In this document: positions 1 to 9,664 of the stretch, piece after piece
Layout of the letters: every line of letters starts with the position of its first letter
Position numbering within the stretch: the stretch's first letter is position 1
Source of the DNA: Yimella sp. cx-51
GTDB lineage: Bacteria > Actinomycetota > Actinomycetes > Actinomycetales > Dermatophilaceae
Length of the DNA: 64,000 nucleotides
Assembly (NCBI RefSeq): GCF_017654605.1
Contig: NZ_CP072113.1
Location: 2,728,001 to 2,792,000, forward strand
Direction of reading: 5' to 3'
Position numbers and translations under genes: made by a program
The notes under the pieces: generated by a model
Seen by the model: the letters and a program-made list of their open reading frames with translations, nothing else
Told to the model about the DNA's origin: nothing
The model's database searches: none

Positions 1-273
1 GCCTGCAAGGGTGCCGCCGAACTCGGCAAACCGATGGGCGTCTGCGGCGAGTCCGGCGGCGACGCGCTGCTGGCGCTCGTGCTCACCGGTCTGGGCGTGC
101 ACTCCCTGTCGATGGCGCCCTCGAAGGTGCCGATGGTGCGCTACGCCTTGTCACTGCACTCCCTGGACGACTGCCGCCGCCTGGCTCAGCTCGCCCTGGG
201 AGCGCGGACCGCAGCCGATGCTCTGGCGGCCGTCCGCGAGGCGTGCAACCCCGACCTGGCTGCGCTGGTCTGA
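1..273 (+). CDS. ptsI: PTS enzyme I, C-terminal fragment
   Basis: This is the last 90 residues of enzyme I of the PEP:sugar phosphotransferase system, the cytoplasmic protein that takes phosphate from PEP and hands it to HPr. The frame is open from base 1 and stops at 271-273. Residues 13-21 read GVCGESGGD, the signature of the PEP-binding barrel; its Cys (fragment residue 15) is the family's proton donor. The following LGVHSLSMAP and VPMVR stretch is the usual end of the barrel. The N-terminal phospho-His domain and HPr-binding domain lie outside the window. Identity is firm from the motifs; the rest of the operon cannot be seen. Confidence 0.9.
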   Translation, partial: ACKGAAELGKPMGVCGESGGDALLALVLTGLGVHSLSMAPSKVPMVRYALSLHSLDDCRRLAQLALGARTAADALAAVREACNPDLAALV

Positions 274-300
274 TTCGCTGACCTGCGAGTTTGCAGCCAC

Positions 301-999
301 CTAGCGGCTTGGGGCTTGGGCGGAGGTGGTCGAGGCGCGTTCCTCGACCACCTTCCGCCACCGCAGACCCGGGTTGAGGTCGTGATACTTGGCGGCAAGT
401 GGGTCCGGCCTCGCGACAGACAGAGTGCGGGTCAACTCCGCGGGCGTCTTGAAGGCCAGCGCGGCGAGCGCCGGAGTTGCTGCAGTCCATTTCTCGCCGG
501 AACCGAACACGGCGGTACGACTGACCGGAACGATCGAATCCACTGACGGAATCGCCAGACTGCCGTCCTCATATCGGGACAGCGGAATCACGTACTGCTG
601 TCCCTTCTCGTACCAGATCACGTCCGTGAGCAGCCGCCGCTTCTTGGCCCCACCCTTGCGCTGATCCCACCCGAAGGTGGTCAACTCGAAATCGGCTCCA
701 GGTTGCGGAGCGCCCTTCGCGGACCACACCCGATAATCCACTCGGAAGGTCAGCACCCGGCCGACGTACCGGTTGCCATCACCCGGATCAACGTCACTGG
801 AGCCTTCGCGTTCTGCTGTGACCGTGGCGACGACCACGACGTCGGCGTAGGAAACCAGGTCAGACACCGTCTCATTCGGGAAGGACGGCATGCCGTTGCT
901 TGCACCCATACGGTGCTCGCTCTCCGTCGTGCCACAGGCAGAGGTGACAACCACCAGGAGCGTGATCAATGCACTGTTGACGACGCGGGTACTGGCCAT
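301..999 (-). CDS. Predicted lipoprotein of unknown function
   Basis: A 232-residue protein with a lipoprotein signal: a charged start, a hydrophobic run, then the lipobox VTSAC with the acylated Cys at residue 22. The ATG at 997-999 is preferred over upstream codons because it places the signal at the N terminus and has GGAGG about 5 bases upstream. The mature part starts with a short polar linker and is then a mixed alpha/beta domain with several Trp and Tyr residues; no known domain was recognised. It is divergent from the Ser/Thr kinase at 1170, so the two may share control. It is expected on the outer face of the membrane. The function is unknown. Confidence 0.75.
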   Translation of the reverse strand: MASTRVVNSALITLLVVVTSACGTTESEHRMGASNGMPSFPNETVSDLVSYADVVVVATVTAEREGSSDVDPGDGNRYVGRVLTFRVDYRVWSAKGAPQPGADFELTTFGWDQRKGGAKKRRLLTDVIWYEKGQQYVIPLSRYEDGSLAIPSVDSIVPVSRTAVFGSGEKWTAATPALAALAFKTPAELTRTLSVARPDPLAAKYHDLNPGLRWRKVVEERASTTSAQAPSR

Positions 1000-1169
1000 G
1001 ACAACCTCCGGCTGGCGTGACTGCAATACCAAAAGGACGCCCATGCTCGCGGCAGGTTGCACCCGCCACCGAACACGCTGGGCCCCGCTTGCCTTACGGA
1101 CGTCACTTCTCGTACCCGAACCGGCACTTCATACTGAACCCCGCAGAGCGGCACGGCGACAGGAATCCC

Positions 1170-2804
1170 ATGCAACAACCCCAGCCCCAGTTCATCGGCG
1201 GCTTCCGCCTGATCCGATTGATCGGCGAGGGTGGAATGGGCCAGGTCTGGCTCGCCGAACATCCTCGACTTCCCCGGCAAGTGGCTGTCAAGGTGCTGCG
1301 TCCTGGACTGGCGTCGGGCGCAGACGAGCAGAAGCGATTTCTCCGTGAGGCCGAGACCGCGGCCCGCCTCGAACACCCGGGAATCGTCGACGTCCTGGAT
1401 CGCGGCGAGGACGAGGGGCGGCTGTGGATTGCGATGCGCTACGTCGACGGCGAAGACCTGGGCGATCGCCTTCAACGCCTGGGCCGCCTACCCGAGTCCG
1501 AGGTGATCACCATCGCGTCCGTCGTTGCTAGTGCGCTCGACCATGCGCATGGTCGCGGAGTCGTGCACCGTGACATCAAGCCTGCCAACATCTTGCTTCC
1601 ACGGTCAGGGCAACCGGCCGCGGTGGTCACCGACTTCGGAATCGCCCGAGCTCTCGACGACGGGCAGGCGATGACTGGTACGGGCATGGTGATTGGTTCG
1701 ATGCCGTACATCTCGCCCGAACAGATCGACGGCGCGTTCTCGACTCCGGCGAGTGATCTCTACAGCTTTGCGTGCGCGGTCTACGAGATGCTGACCGGTC
1801 AGCGCGCCTTTTCCGGACCGACGACATCGGCCGTGATCGGTTCGCACTTGGCCGTGAATCGACCGTCTGTGCGCACCAGCCGGCCCGACCTCGCGCCGGC
1901 CGTGGATGGCGTACTGCAAAGAGGACTCGCCATCGATCCTGCCCAGCGCTGGAGCTCCGCCGGAGCATTCGTCACGGCACTCGACGAGGCGCTGAACGAC
2001 CGGTCGACGACAGCCGCCACCGCCGTTCGCTCAACCGCCGGTGCGGCCACGATGACGGCTGCGCGCCCTACGTCGATTGAACCCATGCATAGCTCCCCTG
2101 GGCGGCACAAATCTGTAGTGCCCTGGATTGCCGCTGCGGCGGCGATCGTCGTCGCTGCTTCGATCGGCGGCTGGATGGTGCTGGGTGACCGCGACAGCGC
2201 GGGATCCGCAGTCGGAGCTTCTCGAGCCGAGGCCGCCACCTCTGGCGCCGAGCCAGCTGACCCGTCTACGGCGACGGCGACGGCGACGGCGACGGCCAAC
2301 CCTTCGACCAACACCCCCGCGACATCTACGCCTACTGGAGAGCGAACGACGGACACTTCAGAAACCACTTCTGTATCTGCGGCTGCGGCGGGAGACCTTG
2401 GCTTGAGCACCACGATCTCCAGCCCGGCCTGTGACGGGCGAGCGGTCGTCCTCGTCTACAACGCGGTGACCAATTCCCGTACATCGCAGCAGCGGCAGAT
2501 CGAAGCCGCCCTCACCCAGTGGCCGGGCGCTTCCTACCTCAAGCCTGATCCTTCGTGCACTTCACTGCGCTCGACCAAAGACGGAAAGCAGATCTACGCC
2601 GTCTACTTCGACGTCGGCAACCTAGATGAGCAGTCGTTGTGCGCCACGCTGAAGCCCTACTCCAACTCGACCGCCGCTTCGCCTTACGCCAAGTACCTCG
2701 ACCGATCGCACCCGGAAGGACACTTCTACCGTTGGAATGCCGACGGCACGCAGTGCTACTACGTCTCCGACGCGTCCGGTACAGGTCGGCGAGCCGTCAA
2801 CTGA
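1170..2804 (+). CDS. Transmembrane Ser/Thr protein kinase (PknB type)
   Basis: A 544-residue eukaryotic-type kinase that would phosphorylate Ser/Thr on cytoplasmic targets. The N-terminal kinase domain (about 10-275) has all key motifs: glycine loop GEGGMG, VAVKVL with the ATP-binding Lys, catalytic HRDIKPAN, metal-binding DFG and the P+1 region SPEQ. A Ser/Ala/Thr linker leads to one membrane segment (about 316-338), then a Thr/Ala-rich stalk with a TATATA run coded by an ACGGCG microsatellite, and an extracytoplasmic domain of about 130 residues with four Cys that could form two disulfides. That outer domain is not a PASTA repeat, so it is a different sensor. The ATG at 1170 was chosen because the domain begins just after it; upstream codons would add unrelated sequence. 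Its stop abuts the purL stop with no spacer. Confidence 0.9.
   Translation: MQQPQPQFIGGFRLIRLIGEGGMGQVWLAEHPRLPRQVAVKVLRPGLASGADEQKRFLREAETAARLEHPGIVDVLDRGEDEGRLWIAMRYVDGEDLGDRLQRLGRLPESEVITIASVVASALDHAHGRGVVHRDIKPANILLPRSGQPAAVVTDFGIARALDDGQAMTGTGMVIGSMPYISPEQIDGAFSTPASDLYSFACAVYEMLTGQRAFSGPTTSAVIGSHLAVNRPSVRTSRPDLAPAVDGVLQRGLAIDPAQRWSSAGAFVTALDEALNDRSTTAATAVRSTAGAATMTAARPTSIEPMHSSPGRHKSVVPWIAAAAAIVVAASIGGWMVLGDRDSAGSAVGASRAEAATSGAEPADPSTATATATATANPSTNTPATSTPTGERTTDTSETTSVSAAAAGDLGLSTTISSPACDGRAVVLVYNAVTNSRTSQQRQIEAALTQWPGASYLKPDPSCTSLRSTKDGKQIYAVYFDVGNLDEQSLCATLKPYSNSTAASPYAKYLDRSHPEGHFYRWNADGTQCYYVSDASGTGRRAVN
2269..2298 (+). repeat. ACGGCG hexanucleotide microsatellite
   Basis: Four perfect ACGGCG units followed by a partial fifth lie inside the kinase gene and code for an alternating Thr-Ala run in the extracytoplasmic stalk. 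Each unit is two codons, so gain or loss of units would change stalk length without shifting the frame. Confidence 0.85.
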
Positions 2805-5800
2805 TCAGTCAACCCAGACCCGTGCGTTGCGGAACATCCGCAGCCACGGGCTGGGCTGGTCGATCGGGCCGTCGGTCCAGCTCATTTGCACATTGCGCTG
2901 CACCCGCTCGGGGTGCGGCATCATCGCGGTGAACCGGCCGTCCGGCGTCGTCACTGCCGTGAGGCCGTCCGGAGAACCGTTGGGGTTCAACGGATACGTG
3001 CGCGCCGGCCGGCCCGCACCGTCGATGTATCGCGCCGCGCGGTGCACGGCGTCGGCATCGCCGCGAGCTGAGAAGTTGGCGAAACCCTCGCCGTGCGCGA
3101 CGGCGATCGGCAACCGCGAACCCTCCATGCCGGTGAAGAAGATCGACGGACTGTCGAGCACCTCCACCTGCGAGAGCCGGGCCTCGTACTGCTCGGAACG
3201 GTTGCGGGTGAAGCGCGGCCAAGCGTCCGCGCCAGGGATGAGATCGGCCAGCGCGGCGAACATCTGGCAGCCGTTGCAGATGCCGAGACCGAAGGTGTCA
3301 TTGCGGTGGAAGAAGCTCGAGAAGGCTTCTGTCAGAGCAGGATTGAACAGCACCGACCGAGCCCAGCCCTCGCCGGCGCCGAGAGTGTCTCCATACGAGA
3401 AGCCGCCACAAGCGACAAGTCCGGCGACGTCCGCGAGGTCGAACCGGCCGGCTTGGAGATCGGTCATGTGGACGTCATAGGTCTCGAACCCTGCGCGGTC
3501 GAAGGCGAACGAGGTCTCAACGTGCGAGTTGACGCCCTGCTCGCGCAGGATCGCGACCTTCGGACGCGCCCCAAGGTTGAGATACGGCGCGGTGACATCG
3601 TCGGCGGGGTCGAAGGAAGGCTGCACGACGAGCGCGTTGTCGCCGGCGCCGGCCGCTGCGTGCTCCTCGTCGGCACACTCAGGGTTGTCGCGCAGCGCCG
3701 CGATCCGCCACGACACCTCGTCCCAGACCTGCATGAGGTCGTACAGCGGCTCGTCGATCGCGTCTTCATCGGCGACCTGGACGCGAATCCGCTTGTCGCT
3801 GTTCGGCTTTGCGACCACGGACGCCAGCTCACCGAACGAGTCCAGCGCTTCCTGGACGCGGTCGGTCGGCACCTCGATCAAGGCGCCGAGCTCTTCGCTG
3901 AACAGCGCGCCTCGTGACGGCACCTCGATGTCGAGGCCGATCTGCCCCGCGAAGGCCATCTCGCAGGCTGCTGCCCAGAGCCCGCCGTCCGACCGGTCGT
4001 GGTAACTGAGCGCAATGCCCTTGGCGCGCAACGCATTCACTCCGTCGACCAGGTCGACCAGGCGCTGCGGATCGTCGAGGTCGGGCACCTCGCCACCGAA
4101 CTCGCCGTTCACCTGAGCGAGCATCGAGCCGCCGAGGCGGTTCTTGCCAGCGCCGAGGTCGACCAGCAACAAGGTGGTCTCGCCGCCGCGCAGCTGCGGG
4201 GTGAGCGTGCCGGTGACGTCCGGGAGCGACGCAAAGGCGGAAACGACCAGCGTCACCGGCGAGGTCACCTGCTTGTCGTCCCACTTGGTGCGCATCGACA
4301 GGGAGTCCTTGCCGACCGGCACCGAGATGCCGAGCGCCGGGCACAGCTCCATCGCCACGGCGTGCACGGTGTCGAAGAGCGCTGCGTCCTCACCGTCCTC
4401 GCCGCACGCAGCCATCCAGTTGCAGGACAACTTGATTCCGCGCAAGGTGATGGGCGCTGCGAGCAGGTTGGTGATCGATTCACCCACCGCCATGCGTCCG
4501 GAGGCGGGGGCATCGACGGACGCCAGCGGGCTCCGTTCTCCGCTGGACATCGCCTGACCGGCCAGGCCGCGGAAGTCACTGAGGGTGACGGCGACATCGG
4601 CCACAGGCACCTGCCACGGACCCACCATTTGGTCACGATGAGTCAAACCGCCGACGCTGCGGTCACCGATGGTGATCAGGAAGCGCTTCGACGCCACGCT
4701 GGGGTGACGAAGGACCGCGTACGCACTGTCACGCAGTTGGAACTTCTGCTCATCGAGGGCTTCGGTCGCGCGCTGCACGCGCCGGTCGTCCCGGGTCATC
4801 CTCGGGGGCTTGCCGAGCAGCACCTCCAGCGGCATGTCGATCGGGCGGTCGTCACCTGCTTCGTCCTCCGCACCGGGTGCGAGCACCAGTTGGGCGTCGT
4901 CGCGCGCAACTCCGACGACGGCGTACGGGCAGCGCTCACGCTCACACAACGCAGCAAACTCGTCCAGCGAATCTGCCTGGAGCGCAATCACATAGCGCTC
5001 CTGCGATTCGTTGCACCAGATCTCCTTCGGCGCCAGGCCCGACTCCTCCAGCGGCACCGCAGACAGGTCGAACCGGGCTCCGAGACCGGCGTCGTCGACG
5101 AGTTCGGGGAAGGCATTCGACAGTCCGCCCGCGCCGACGTCGTGGATTGCGAGCACTGGGTTGGCCTCGCCCATCGACCAGCAGTGGTTGATCACTTCCT
5201 GCGCGCGGCGTTCGATCTCGGGGTTGCCGCGCTGCACGGAGTCGAAGTCGAGTTCGGCGGCGTTGGTGCCCGACGCCATGGACGACGCAGCTCCCCCGCC
5301 CATGCCGATGCGCATGCCCGGGCCACCGAGTTGCACCAGCAGCGTTCCAGCCAAGAAGCGCACCTTCTCGGTCTGGCTCGCGCTGATCGCACCCAGGCCG
5401 CCGGCGCTCATGATCGGCTTGTGATAGCCGCGGCGGATGCCGTCCACGGTCTGCTCGTAGACGCGGAAGAAACCGCCCAGCCCAGGACGTCCGAACTCGT
5501 TGTTGAACGCCGCGGCGCCGATCGGACCGTCGATCATGATGTCGAGCGGCGAGGCGATGTGCTCCGGAGCGCCGAACTGTTCGGATTCCCAGTTCTCTTG
5601 CGTACCAGGCAGATTGAGGTTGGACACCATGAATCCGGAGAGCCCTGCCTTGGGCTGCGAACCGCGTCCGGTCGCACCTTCGTCGCGGATCTCGCCGCCT
5701 GCGCCGGTGGCCGCTCCCGGGAACGGGCTGATTGCGGTCGGGTGGTTGTGCGTCTCCACCTTCATCAGCACATGCACCTCGTCCTCGCGCGGTGCGTACG

Positions 5801-6647
5801 CCGACGGGCCATCTTGCTGCGTCGGTAGCCAGCGAGTGGCCGGACCGCCGCGCATGATCGAGGCGTTGTCCTTGTAGGCGACGATCGTTCCTTCACCGGC
5901 GACCTTCTCGGTGTGGCGGATCATGCCGAAGAGCGAATTGGCCTGCGGCTCACCGTCAATGATGAAGTCGGCGTTGAAGATCTTGTGGCGGCAGTGCTCG
6001 GAGTTGGCCTGCGCGAACATCATGAGTTCGACATCGGTGGGGTTGCGCTGCAGGCCGGTGAATGCCTCGACCAGGTAGTCGATCTCGTCGCCCGAGAGCG
6101 CCAAACCGTAGTCGACATTGGCCCGCTCGACGGCCGCCCTGCCCTCGCCGAGCACGTCGACATGCTCCATGGGTTCGGGCACGCGCTCGTCGAAGAGGTG
6201 CGCCGCGCCGTCGTGGTCAGCAAAGGCTGATTCGGTCATGCGGTCGTGCAGCAGCGCAGCGACCGCCTCCCAATCGCCGACCTCGCCCGTGAGCATGTAT
6301 TCGGTGGCTCGCTCGACGCGATGGATGTCGATGCCGCAGTTGTGCACGATGTCGGTCGCCTTGGACGCCCACGGCGAGATGGTGCCCAGGCGCGGGGTGA
6401 CGACGACAAGCGTGCCTTCGCCTGGACCTTCGTATGGCTCGCCGTAGGTGAGGATGCGCGTCACCGCGCCGGTGGTGTCTTCATCCAGCGGCTGGTCGCT
6501 CGCGACCCAGTGGATATAGCGGGCGTCGACTCGCGTGACGCCGGGCTCGATCCGCTGCAGCCGGTCGAGCAACGCGCGTGCGCGGAAGCCGGAGAGGGCG
6601 GATCCGCCCGGGACGTGGGTCAACACAAGGTCGTGCGACGAAGCCAT
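2805..6647 (-). CDS. purL: Phosphoribosylformylglycinamidine synthase, single-chain form
   Basis: A 1280-residue FGAM synthase that converts FGAR, glutamine and ATP to FGAM in step four of purine synthesis. It is the long form in which the PurS-like N-terminal domain, the two AIR-synthase-like halves and the glutaminase are one chain, the size known from proteobacteria and eukaryotes. Visible signatures include [19 protein letters not shown] in the synthase core and, near residue 1124, the glutaminase nucleophile in GICNGCQMF, with the HGEG His/Glu pair further on. The ATG at 6645-6647 has AGGAG upstream. Many Actinobacteria split this enzyme into purS, purQ and purL, so the fused form is noteworthy. 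It is convergent with the kinase, and no other pur gene is adjacent. Confidence 0.95.
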   Translation of the reverse strand: MASSHDLVLTHVPGGSALSGFRARALLDRLQRIEPGVTRVDARYIHWVASDQPLDEDTTGAVTRILTYGEPYEGPGEGTLVVVTPRLGTISPWASKATDIVHNCGIDIHRVERATEYMLTGEVGDWEAVAALLHDRMTESAFADHDGAAHLFDERVPEPMEHVDVLGEGRAAVERANVDYGLALSGDEIDYLVEAFTGLQRNPTDVELMMFAQANSEHCRHKIFNADFIIDGEPQANSLFGMIRHTEKVAGEGTIVAYKDNASIMRGGPATRWLPTQQDGPSAYAPREDEVHVLMKVETHNHPTAISPFPGAATGAGGEIRDEGATGRGSQPKAGLSGFMVSNLNLPGTQENWESEQFGAPEHIASPLDIMIDGPIGAAAFNNEFGRPGLGGFFRVYEQTVDGIRRGYHKPIMSAGGLGAISASQTEKVRFLAGTLLVQLGGPGMRIGMGGGAASSMASGTNAAELDFDSVQRGNPEIERRAQEVINHCWSMGEANPVLAIHDVGAGGLSNAFPELVDDAGLGARFDLSAVPLEESGLAPKEIWCNESQERYVIALQADSLDEFAALCERERCPYAVVGVARDDAQLVLAPGAEDEAGDDRPIDMPLEVLLGKPPRMTRDDRRVQRATEALDEQKFQLRDSAYAVLRHPSVASKRFLITIGDRSVGGLTHRDQMVGPWQVPVADVAVTLSDFRGLAGQAMSSGERSPLASVDAPASGRMAVGESITNLLAAPITLRGIKLSCNWMAACGEDGEDAALFDTVHAVAMELCPALGISVPVGKDSLSMRTKWDDKQVTSPVTLVVSAFASLPDVTGTLTPQLRGGETTLLLVDLGAGKNRLGGSMLAQVNGEFGGEVPDLDDPQRLVDLVDGVNALRAKGIALSYHDRSDGGLWAAACEMAFAGQIGLDIEVPSRGALFSEELGALIEVPTDRVQEALDSFGELASVVAKPNSDKRIRVQVADEDAIDEPLYDLMQVWDEVSWRIAALRDNPECADEEHAAAGAGDNALVVQPSFDPADDVTAPYLNLGARPKVAILREQGVNSHVETSFAFDRAGFETYDVHMTDLQAGRFDLADVAGLVACGGFSYGDTLGAGEGWARSVLFNPALTEAFSSFFHRNDTFGLGICNGCQMFAALADLIPGADAWPRFTRNRSEQYEARLSQVEVLDSPSIFFTGMEGSRLPIAVAHGEGFANFSARGDADAVHRAARYIDGAGRPARTYPLNPNGSPDGLTAVTTPDGRFTAMMPHPERVQRNVQMSWTDGPIDQPSPWLRMFRNARVWVD

Positions 6648-6800
6648 GGATGCAGGATCTCCTGAGACCGGCCGGGAGGGGCTTTCAAGGATATCGACAG
6701 GTCAGCGGGCGCCCGCGCATGCCTCTCGCGATCCTGCGCCGGCGTCCGCCCCACCGGACGAGCCGGCGCCTGCCTCGCTGGATAGTTCAGTGCCAGACCT

Positions 6801-6873
6801 CGCTTGTTGAACCGGGGTCCGTCTCGCTGGTTGAGCCGGTGTCCTGAGGAACGAAGGACACCGCGTCGAAACC
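6801..6873. repeat. GGTTGAGC...GTCGAAACC interspersed repeat (copy 1)
   Basis: The gap 6648-6983 (336 bases) holds no gene I can support. Its middle carries an interspersed repeat: CGCTGGTTGAGC, then a hairpin with a perfect 9-base stem (6837-6845 with 6855-6863) around the loop GAGGAACGA, then GTCGAAACC. Related copies lie at 14153-14232 and, in reverse, at 46650-46695. Repeats of this kind are common between genes in Micrococcales. A role as a transcription or decay signal is inference. Confidence 0.7.
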
Positions 6874-6971
6874 CGGTGAGATCCACACCCACCAACCCGC
6901 AGTAACGCCCTAGGACCAGTCGCGACGGGGCGTCCTGTGGATGAGTCCGGGTGGCTGTCAGCGGTCACACC

Positions 6972-6977
6972 TAGAGT
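6972..6977 (+). promoter_or_regulatory. Leaderless -10 box (TAGAGT)
   Basis: TAGAGT ends 6 bases before the ATG at 6984, the spacing expected when transcription starts at the first base of the start codon. No Shine-Dalgarno sequence is present and no clear -35 box is seen. Confidence 0.6.
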
Positions 6978-6983
6978 AGACAC

Positions 6984-8699
6984 ATGTTCGAAACGGAGCT
7001 CTCAGCACTCGGCACACTCCGTGCCGCGCTGACCGATCCTGACCGAGCACGCTTCCAAGCCATCACCCGTCTGCTCACCCAACAAGGCGACCCGCTCGAC
7101 CTCCTGCGCGCCGCCGAAACCCTCGCCCGCCACGCCTACCACCTCCTGGACGCCGACGCCGTCCGCTCGCAGGAATGTTCGGTCACCGGTGCCGCCGTGA
7201 GCACTGATGACCGGCACGCGTTGGAAGACGTCATCAAACAAGCCGCCACGACCGCGACCGTCACCCAGGCTGCCCAGACCATTGCGTTGGCACGGTATTC
7301 GGCGATCGATGAAACGGTCATCGACTCCGACACCGGGTACGCCGGGTTCACCGAACACCCCCTCGGACACCACGCCCCCTGGGCCGACACCGAACTCGCC
7401 GCCGCCTGCCAATGGTCCACCCGCGCCGCCGCCAGCCGCCTCACCACCGCAGCCGCGATCACCACGGCCACCCCGACCATGCTCGCGATGAGCGCCGCCG
7501 GCGACCTCGAACTATGGCGAGCCAAGACGGTCGCGATCGAAACAGCGTGCGCCTCCGCCGAGACCGCGGCCCGGGTCGAGCAACACCTGTTAGCCACGCG
7601 TGGCTGGGACACCTGGGGCTACCAGAAACTACAGAACACCACCCGCGCGCTCATCGCCCAATGGGAAGCCGACGCCCTCCGGGCCAAACGGCAACAAACC
7701 GTCCGGGAAGCCACCGGCGTACACGTCTACCCCTCCACGATCGCCGGACTGGCCGAACTCCACGTCACCGGCCCCACCGAACAGATCGCAGAGATCCACG
7801 CCGCGCTCGAACACCTCGCCCGGCACCGCGACGCCACCGGCGACAACCCGATCGACCCGGCCACCGGGCAGAAGAAGACCCTCGGACAACTACGCGTCGA
7901 CGCGCTGCATGACCTGGTCACCGCCGGCTGCGACATCTCCTACCAGGTCATGGTCCACGTGCCCGTCACCCGCCAACAACACCAGCGGCCATGCCCTGGG
8001 TGTGGCGCGCCTGGTGAGTCCGCCCGCACGAACGACGCCACGAGCAGCACGCAACCGCCGCCGGACGCCGACCCCGCCGCACCCCGCGGCCCCGACCCCC
8101 GCTGCCACCGCCATGAAACAGGCGCTTCACCAACAACCACAGCAGCGCCCAACGGCCACACGACTCCCAAGCACTGTGACCACACAGCTCAGTTCGTCGC
8201 GGACGAACGCGAGCGGCCTGCCGACGCCGGACGGTGCGCAAGCGAACCCGACCAGCAGTACCGGGTCGGGTGGGCGACCGTCGCTGGCATCGGACACGTG
8301 CACCCCGGCGCGGTCCGCGCACTCATGAACGCCTACGGGGCGAAGCTGAGCCGTGCCCTCATCGATGCCGAGACCGGCATCACCATCGAAACCGCCGAGA
8401 CGAACTACCGTCCCTCCCCAGCCTTACGGCGCTACGTCGAACAACGCGACGGCAGCTGCCGAGCCCCCGGCTGCGACCGACCCGCCACCAGCTGCGACCT
8501 CGACCACATCACCCCCTGGCCCACCGGCAGGACCACCGCCCGCAACCTCGCCGCGCTCTGCCGCTACCACCACCGCGCCAAGACGCAGGGCATCTGGAGC
8601 TACACCATGACCGACAACGGCGACTGCCACTGGACCTCCCGCACAGGCAACACCTACACCACCCACCCCGCCTCCACCTACGAACAAGCGGCCGGCTGA
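6984..8699 (+). CDS. DUF222 and HNH endonuclease domain protein
   Basis: A 571-residue member of the actinobacterial DUF222/HNH family (the 13E12 repeat family of mycobacteria). The N-terminal part is helical and matches the DUF222 pattern. A Pro- and Asp-rich stretch with CPGCGAPGE (about 333-341) separates it from a C-terminal HNH domain (about 491-535) with paired zinc-type cysteines in CRAPGCDRPATSCDLDH and the motif ending CRYHHR. The HNH fold predicts metal-dependent DNA cleavage or nicking, but no substrate is known for this family. Such genes are often multicopy in one genome, and their codon use here is strongly C-rich. Translation is probably leaderless from the ATG at 6984. Confidence 0.85.
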   Translation: MFETELSALGTLRAALTDPDRARFQAITRLLTQQGDPLDLLRAAETLARHAYHLLDADAVRSQECSVTGAAVSTDDRHALEDVIKQAATTATVTQAAQTIALARYSAIDETVIDSDTGYAGFTEHPLGHHAPWADTELAAACQWSTRAAASRLTTAAAITTATPTMLAMSAAGDLELWRAKTVAIETACASAETAARVEQHLLATRGWDTWGYQKLQNTTRALIAQWEADALRAKRQQTVREATGVHVYPSTIAGLAELHVTGPTEQIAEIHAALEHLARHRDATGDNPIDPATGQKKTLGQLRVDALHDLVTAGCDISYQVMVHVPVTRQQHQRPCPGCGAPGESARTNDATSSTQPPPDADPAAPRGPDPRCHRHETGASPTTTAAPNGHTTPKHCDHTAQFVADERERPADAGRCASEPDQQYRVGWATVAGIGHVHPGAVRALMNAYGAKLSRALIDAETGITIETAETNYRPSPALRRYVEQRDGSCRAPGCDRPATSCDLDHITPWPTGRTTARNLAALCRYHHRAKTQGIWSYTMTDNGDCHWTSRTGNTYTTHPASTYEQAAG

Positions 8700-8985
8700 A
8701 TCGTCACCGCGGACGGCTGGCGTACCCAGCGTCATCGGCGAGCTGCTCCTGACTTCTCGCCAGGGCAACTGGTTCCGACAGCCCCGCCGAGGTAGTCGAC
8801 CTGGGTCGCGTAGAGTCGCGATCCCATCCATTGCGATTGCCGCGCAGCGGTCGCAGCAGGGAAGCCGCTGCTTGTCTTCCACAGCCTTCGATCATGCATG
8901 AGTTGTCCACAGCCCGGCCGAAGAGCATGGACCGGATCGGCGTCCGCCGACATCGTGAATCTTCCAACCACACAAGGAGATTCAC

Positions 8986-9567
8986 ATGGGTTTTCGTTTC
9001 CGCGCAGCTGCAGCCGTAGTCAGCGCCGGCGCCATCATCACCCTGTCCACGCCCGTCGCCTCGGCGACGTACGCCCCCGCCACACCAGGCTCCAGCAAGA
9101 GCGCTTCGAACGCGACGAAGTTGAACGTCGAGCGATCTCAGTCTGGGATCAAGATGGCCCAGCGGAGCGCCACGATCCACGGCATCACCTTCGCCAAGCT
9201 GCCCCAAGGCCTCGGCGCCATGAGCACCTTCGAGTCGACGACCGACGACGACACCGCCGTCGTCAGCCAGGTCTGGGAATCGGAGGACGAAGAAGGCTGG
9301 ACCGTCGATCTCAGCATCAGCGTTTACAGATCCCCAGGCCTCACCTCACCGCGTGCCTTCCATGACTGGCTGGTGCCGTGGCAGGAACGCCCGGTCGACG
9401 AGGCGCAGTATCGACGCACCATCGTCCGCCGCACCACGGTGTGGATCGGGCACGACCAGGCGTTCTGGTTGGCCGAGCCAGGCGTCGGCGTTTCTGTGCG
9501 TCTCGACACCAAGCGTTGGAGCATCGGCGATCTTCACAAGGTGGTGCACGCGTCCGTGCCGAACTGA
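8986..9567 (+). CDS. Secreted protein of unknown function
   Basis: A 193-residue protein with a clear signal peptide: basic start, a hydrophobic Ala/Val/Ile stretch and an ASA cleavage site after residue 27. AAGGAG lies 8 bases before the ATG. The mature part has a low-complexity Ser/Ala/Thr start and then a compact domain rich in Trp and acidic residues. There is no lipobox, membrane anchor or sorting signal, so it should be released or held in the wall by other means. I do not recognise a family. The 286-base region before it contains no supported gene. It sits alone between the HNH gene and the dehydrogenase at 9665. Confidence 0.7.
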   Translation: MGFRFRAAAAVVSAGAIITLSTPVASATYAPATPGSSKSASNATKLNVERSQSGIKMAQRSATIHGITFAKLPQGLGAMSTFESTTDDDTAVVSQVWESEDEEGWTVDLSISVYRSPGLTSPRAFHDWLVPWQERPVDEAQYRRTIVRRTTVWIGHDQAFWLAEPGVGVSVRLDTKRWSIGDLHKVVHASVPN

Positions 9568-9651
9568 CGCTGGAGTGGTCAGCTCTCCGATCGAGGTGTG
9601 ACTGGTGACCATCTTCAGGTGAGCTGTACGCCGTGCTTCCGCCGAGGTCAC

Positions 9652-9657
9652 TAGCCT
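9652..9657 (+). promoter_or_regulatory. Leaderless -10 box (TAGCCT)
   Basis: TAGCCT ends 7 bases before the ATG at 9665, and no ribosome-binding site precedes that ATG. This fits a leaderless transcript. Confidence 0.55.
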
Positions 9658-9664
9658 GACGACC

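Noticed and set aside
2269-2298. ACGGCG repeats as a CRISPR-like or regulatory array
   Set aside because: The units are 6 bases without spacers and lie in the coding frame of the kinase, so this is a microsatellite.
3999-5828. Long open frame of 609 codons on the plus strand
   Set aside because: It lies opposite purL, has the Arg/His-rich composition of an antisense frame in high-GC DNA and matches no family; purL is certain.
6984-8699. DUF222/HNH gene as a homing endonuclease or active mobile element
   Set aside because: There are no intron, intein or inverted-repeat borders around it; the family is a common chromosomal one.
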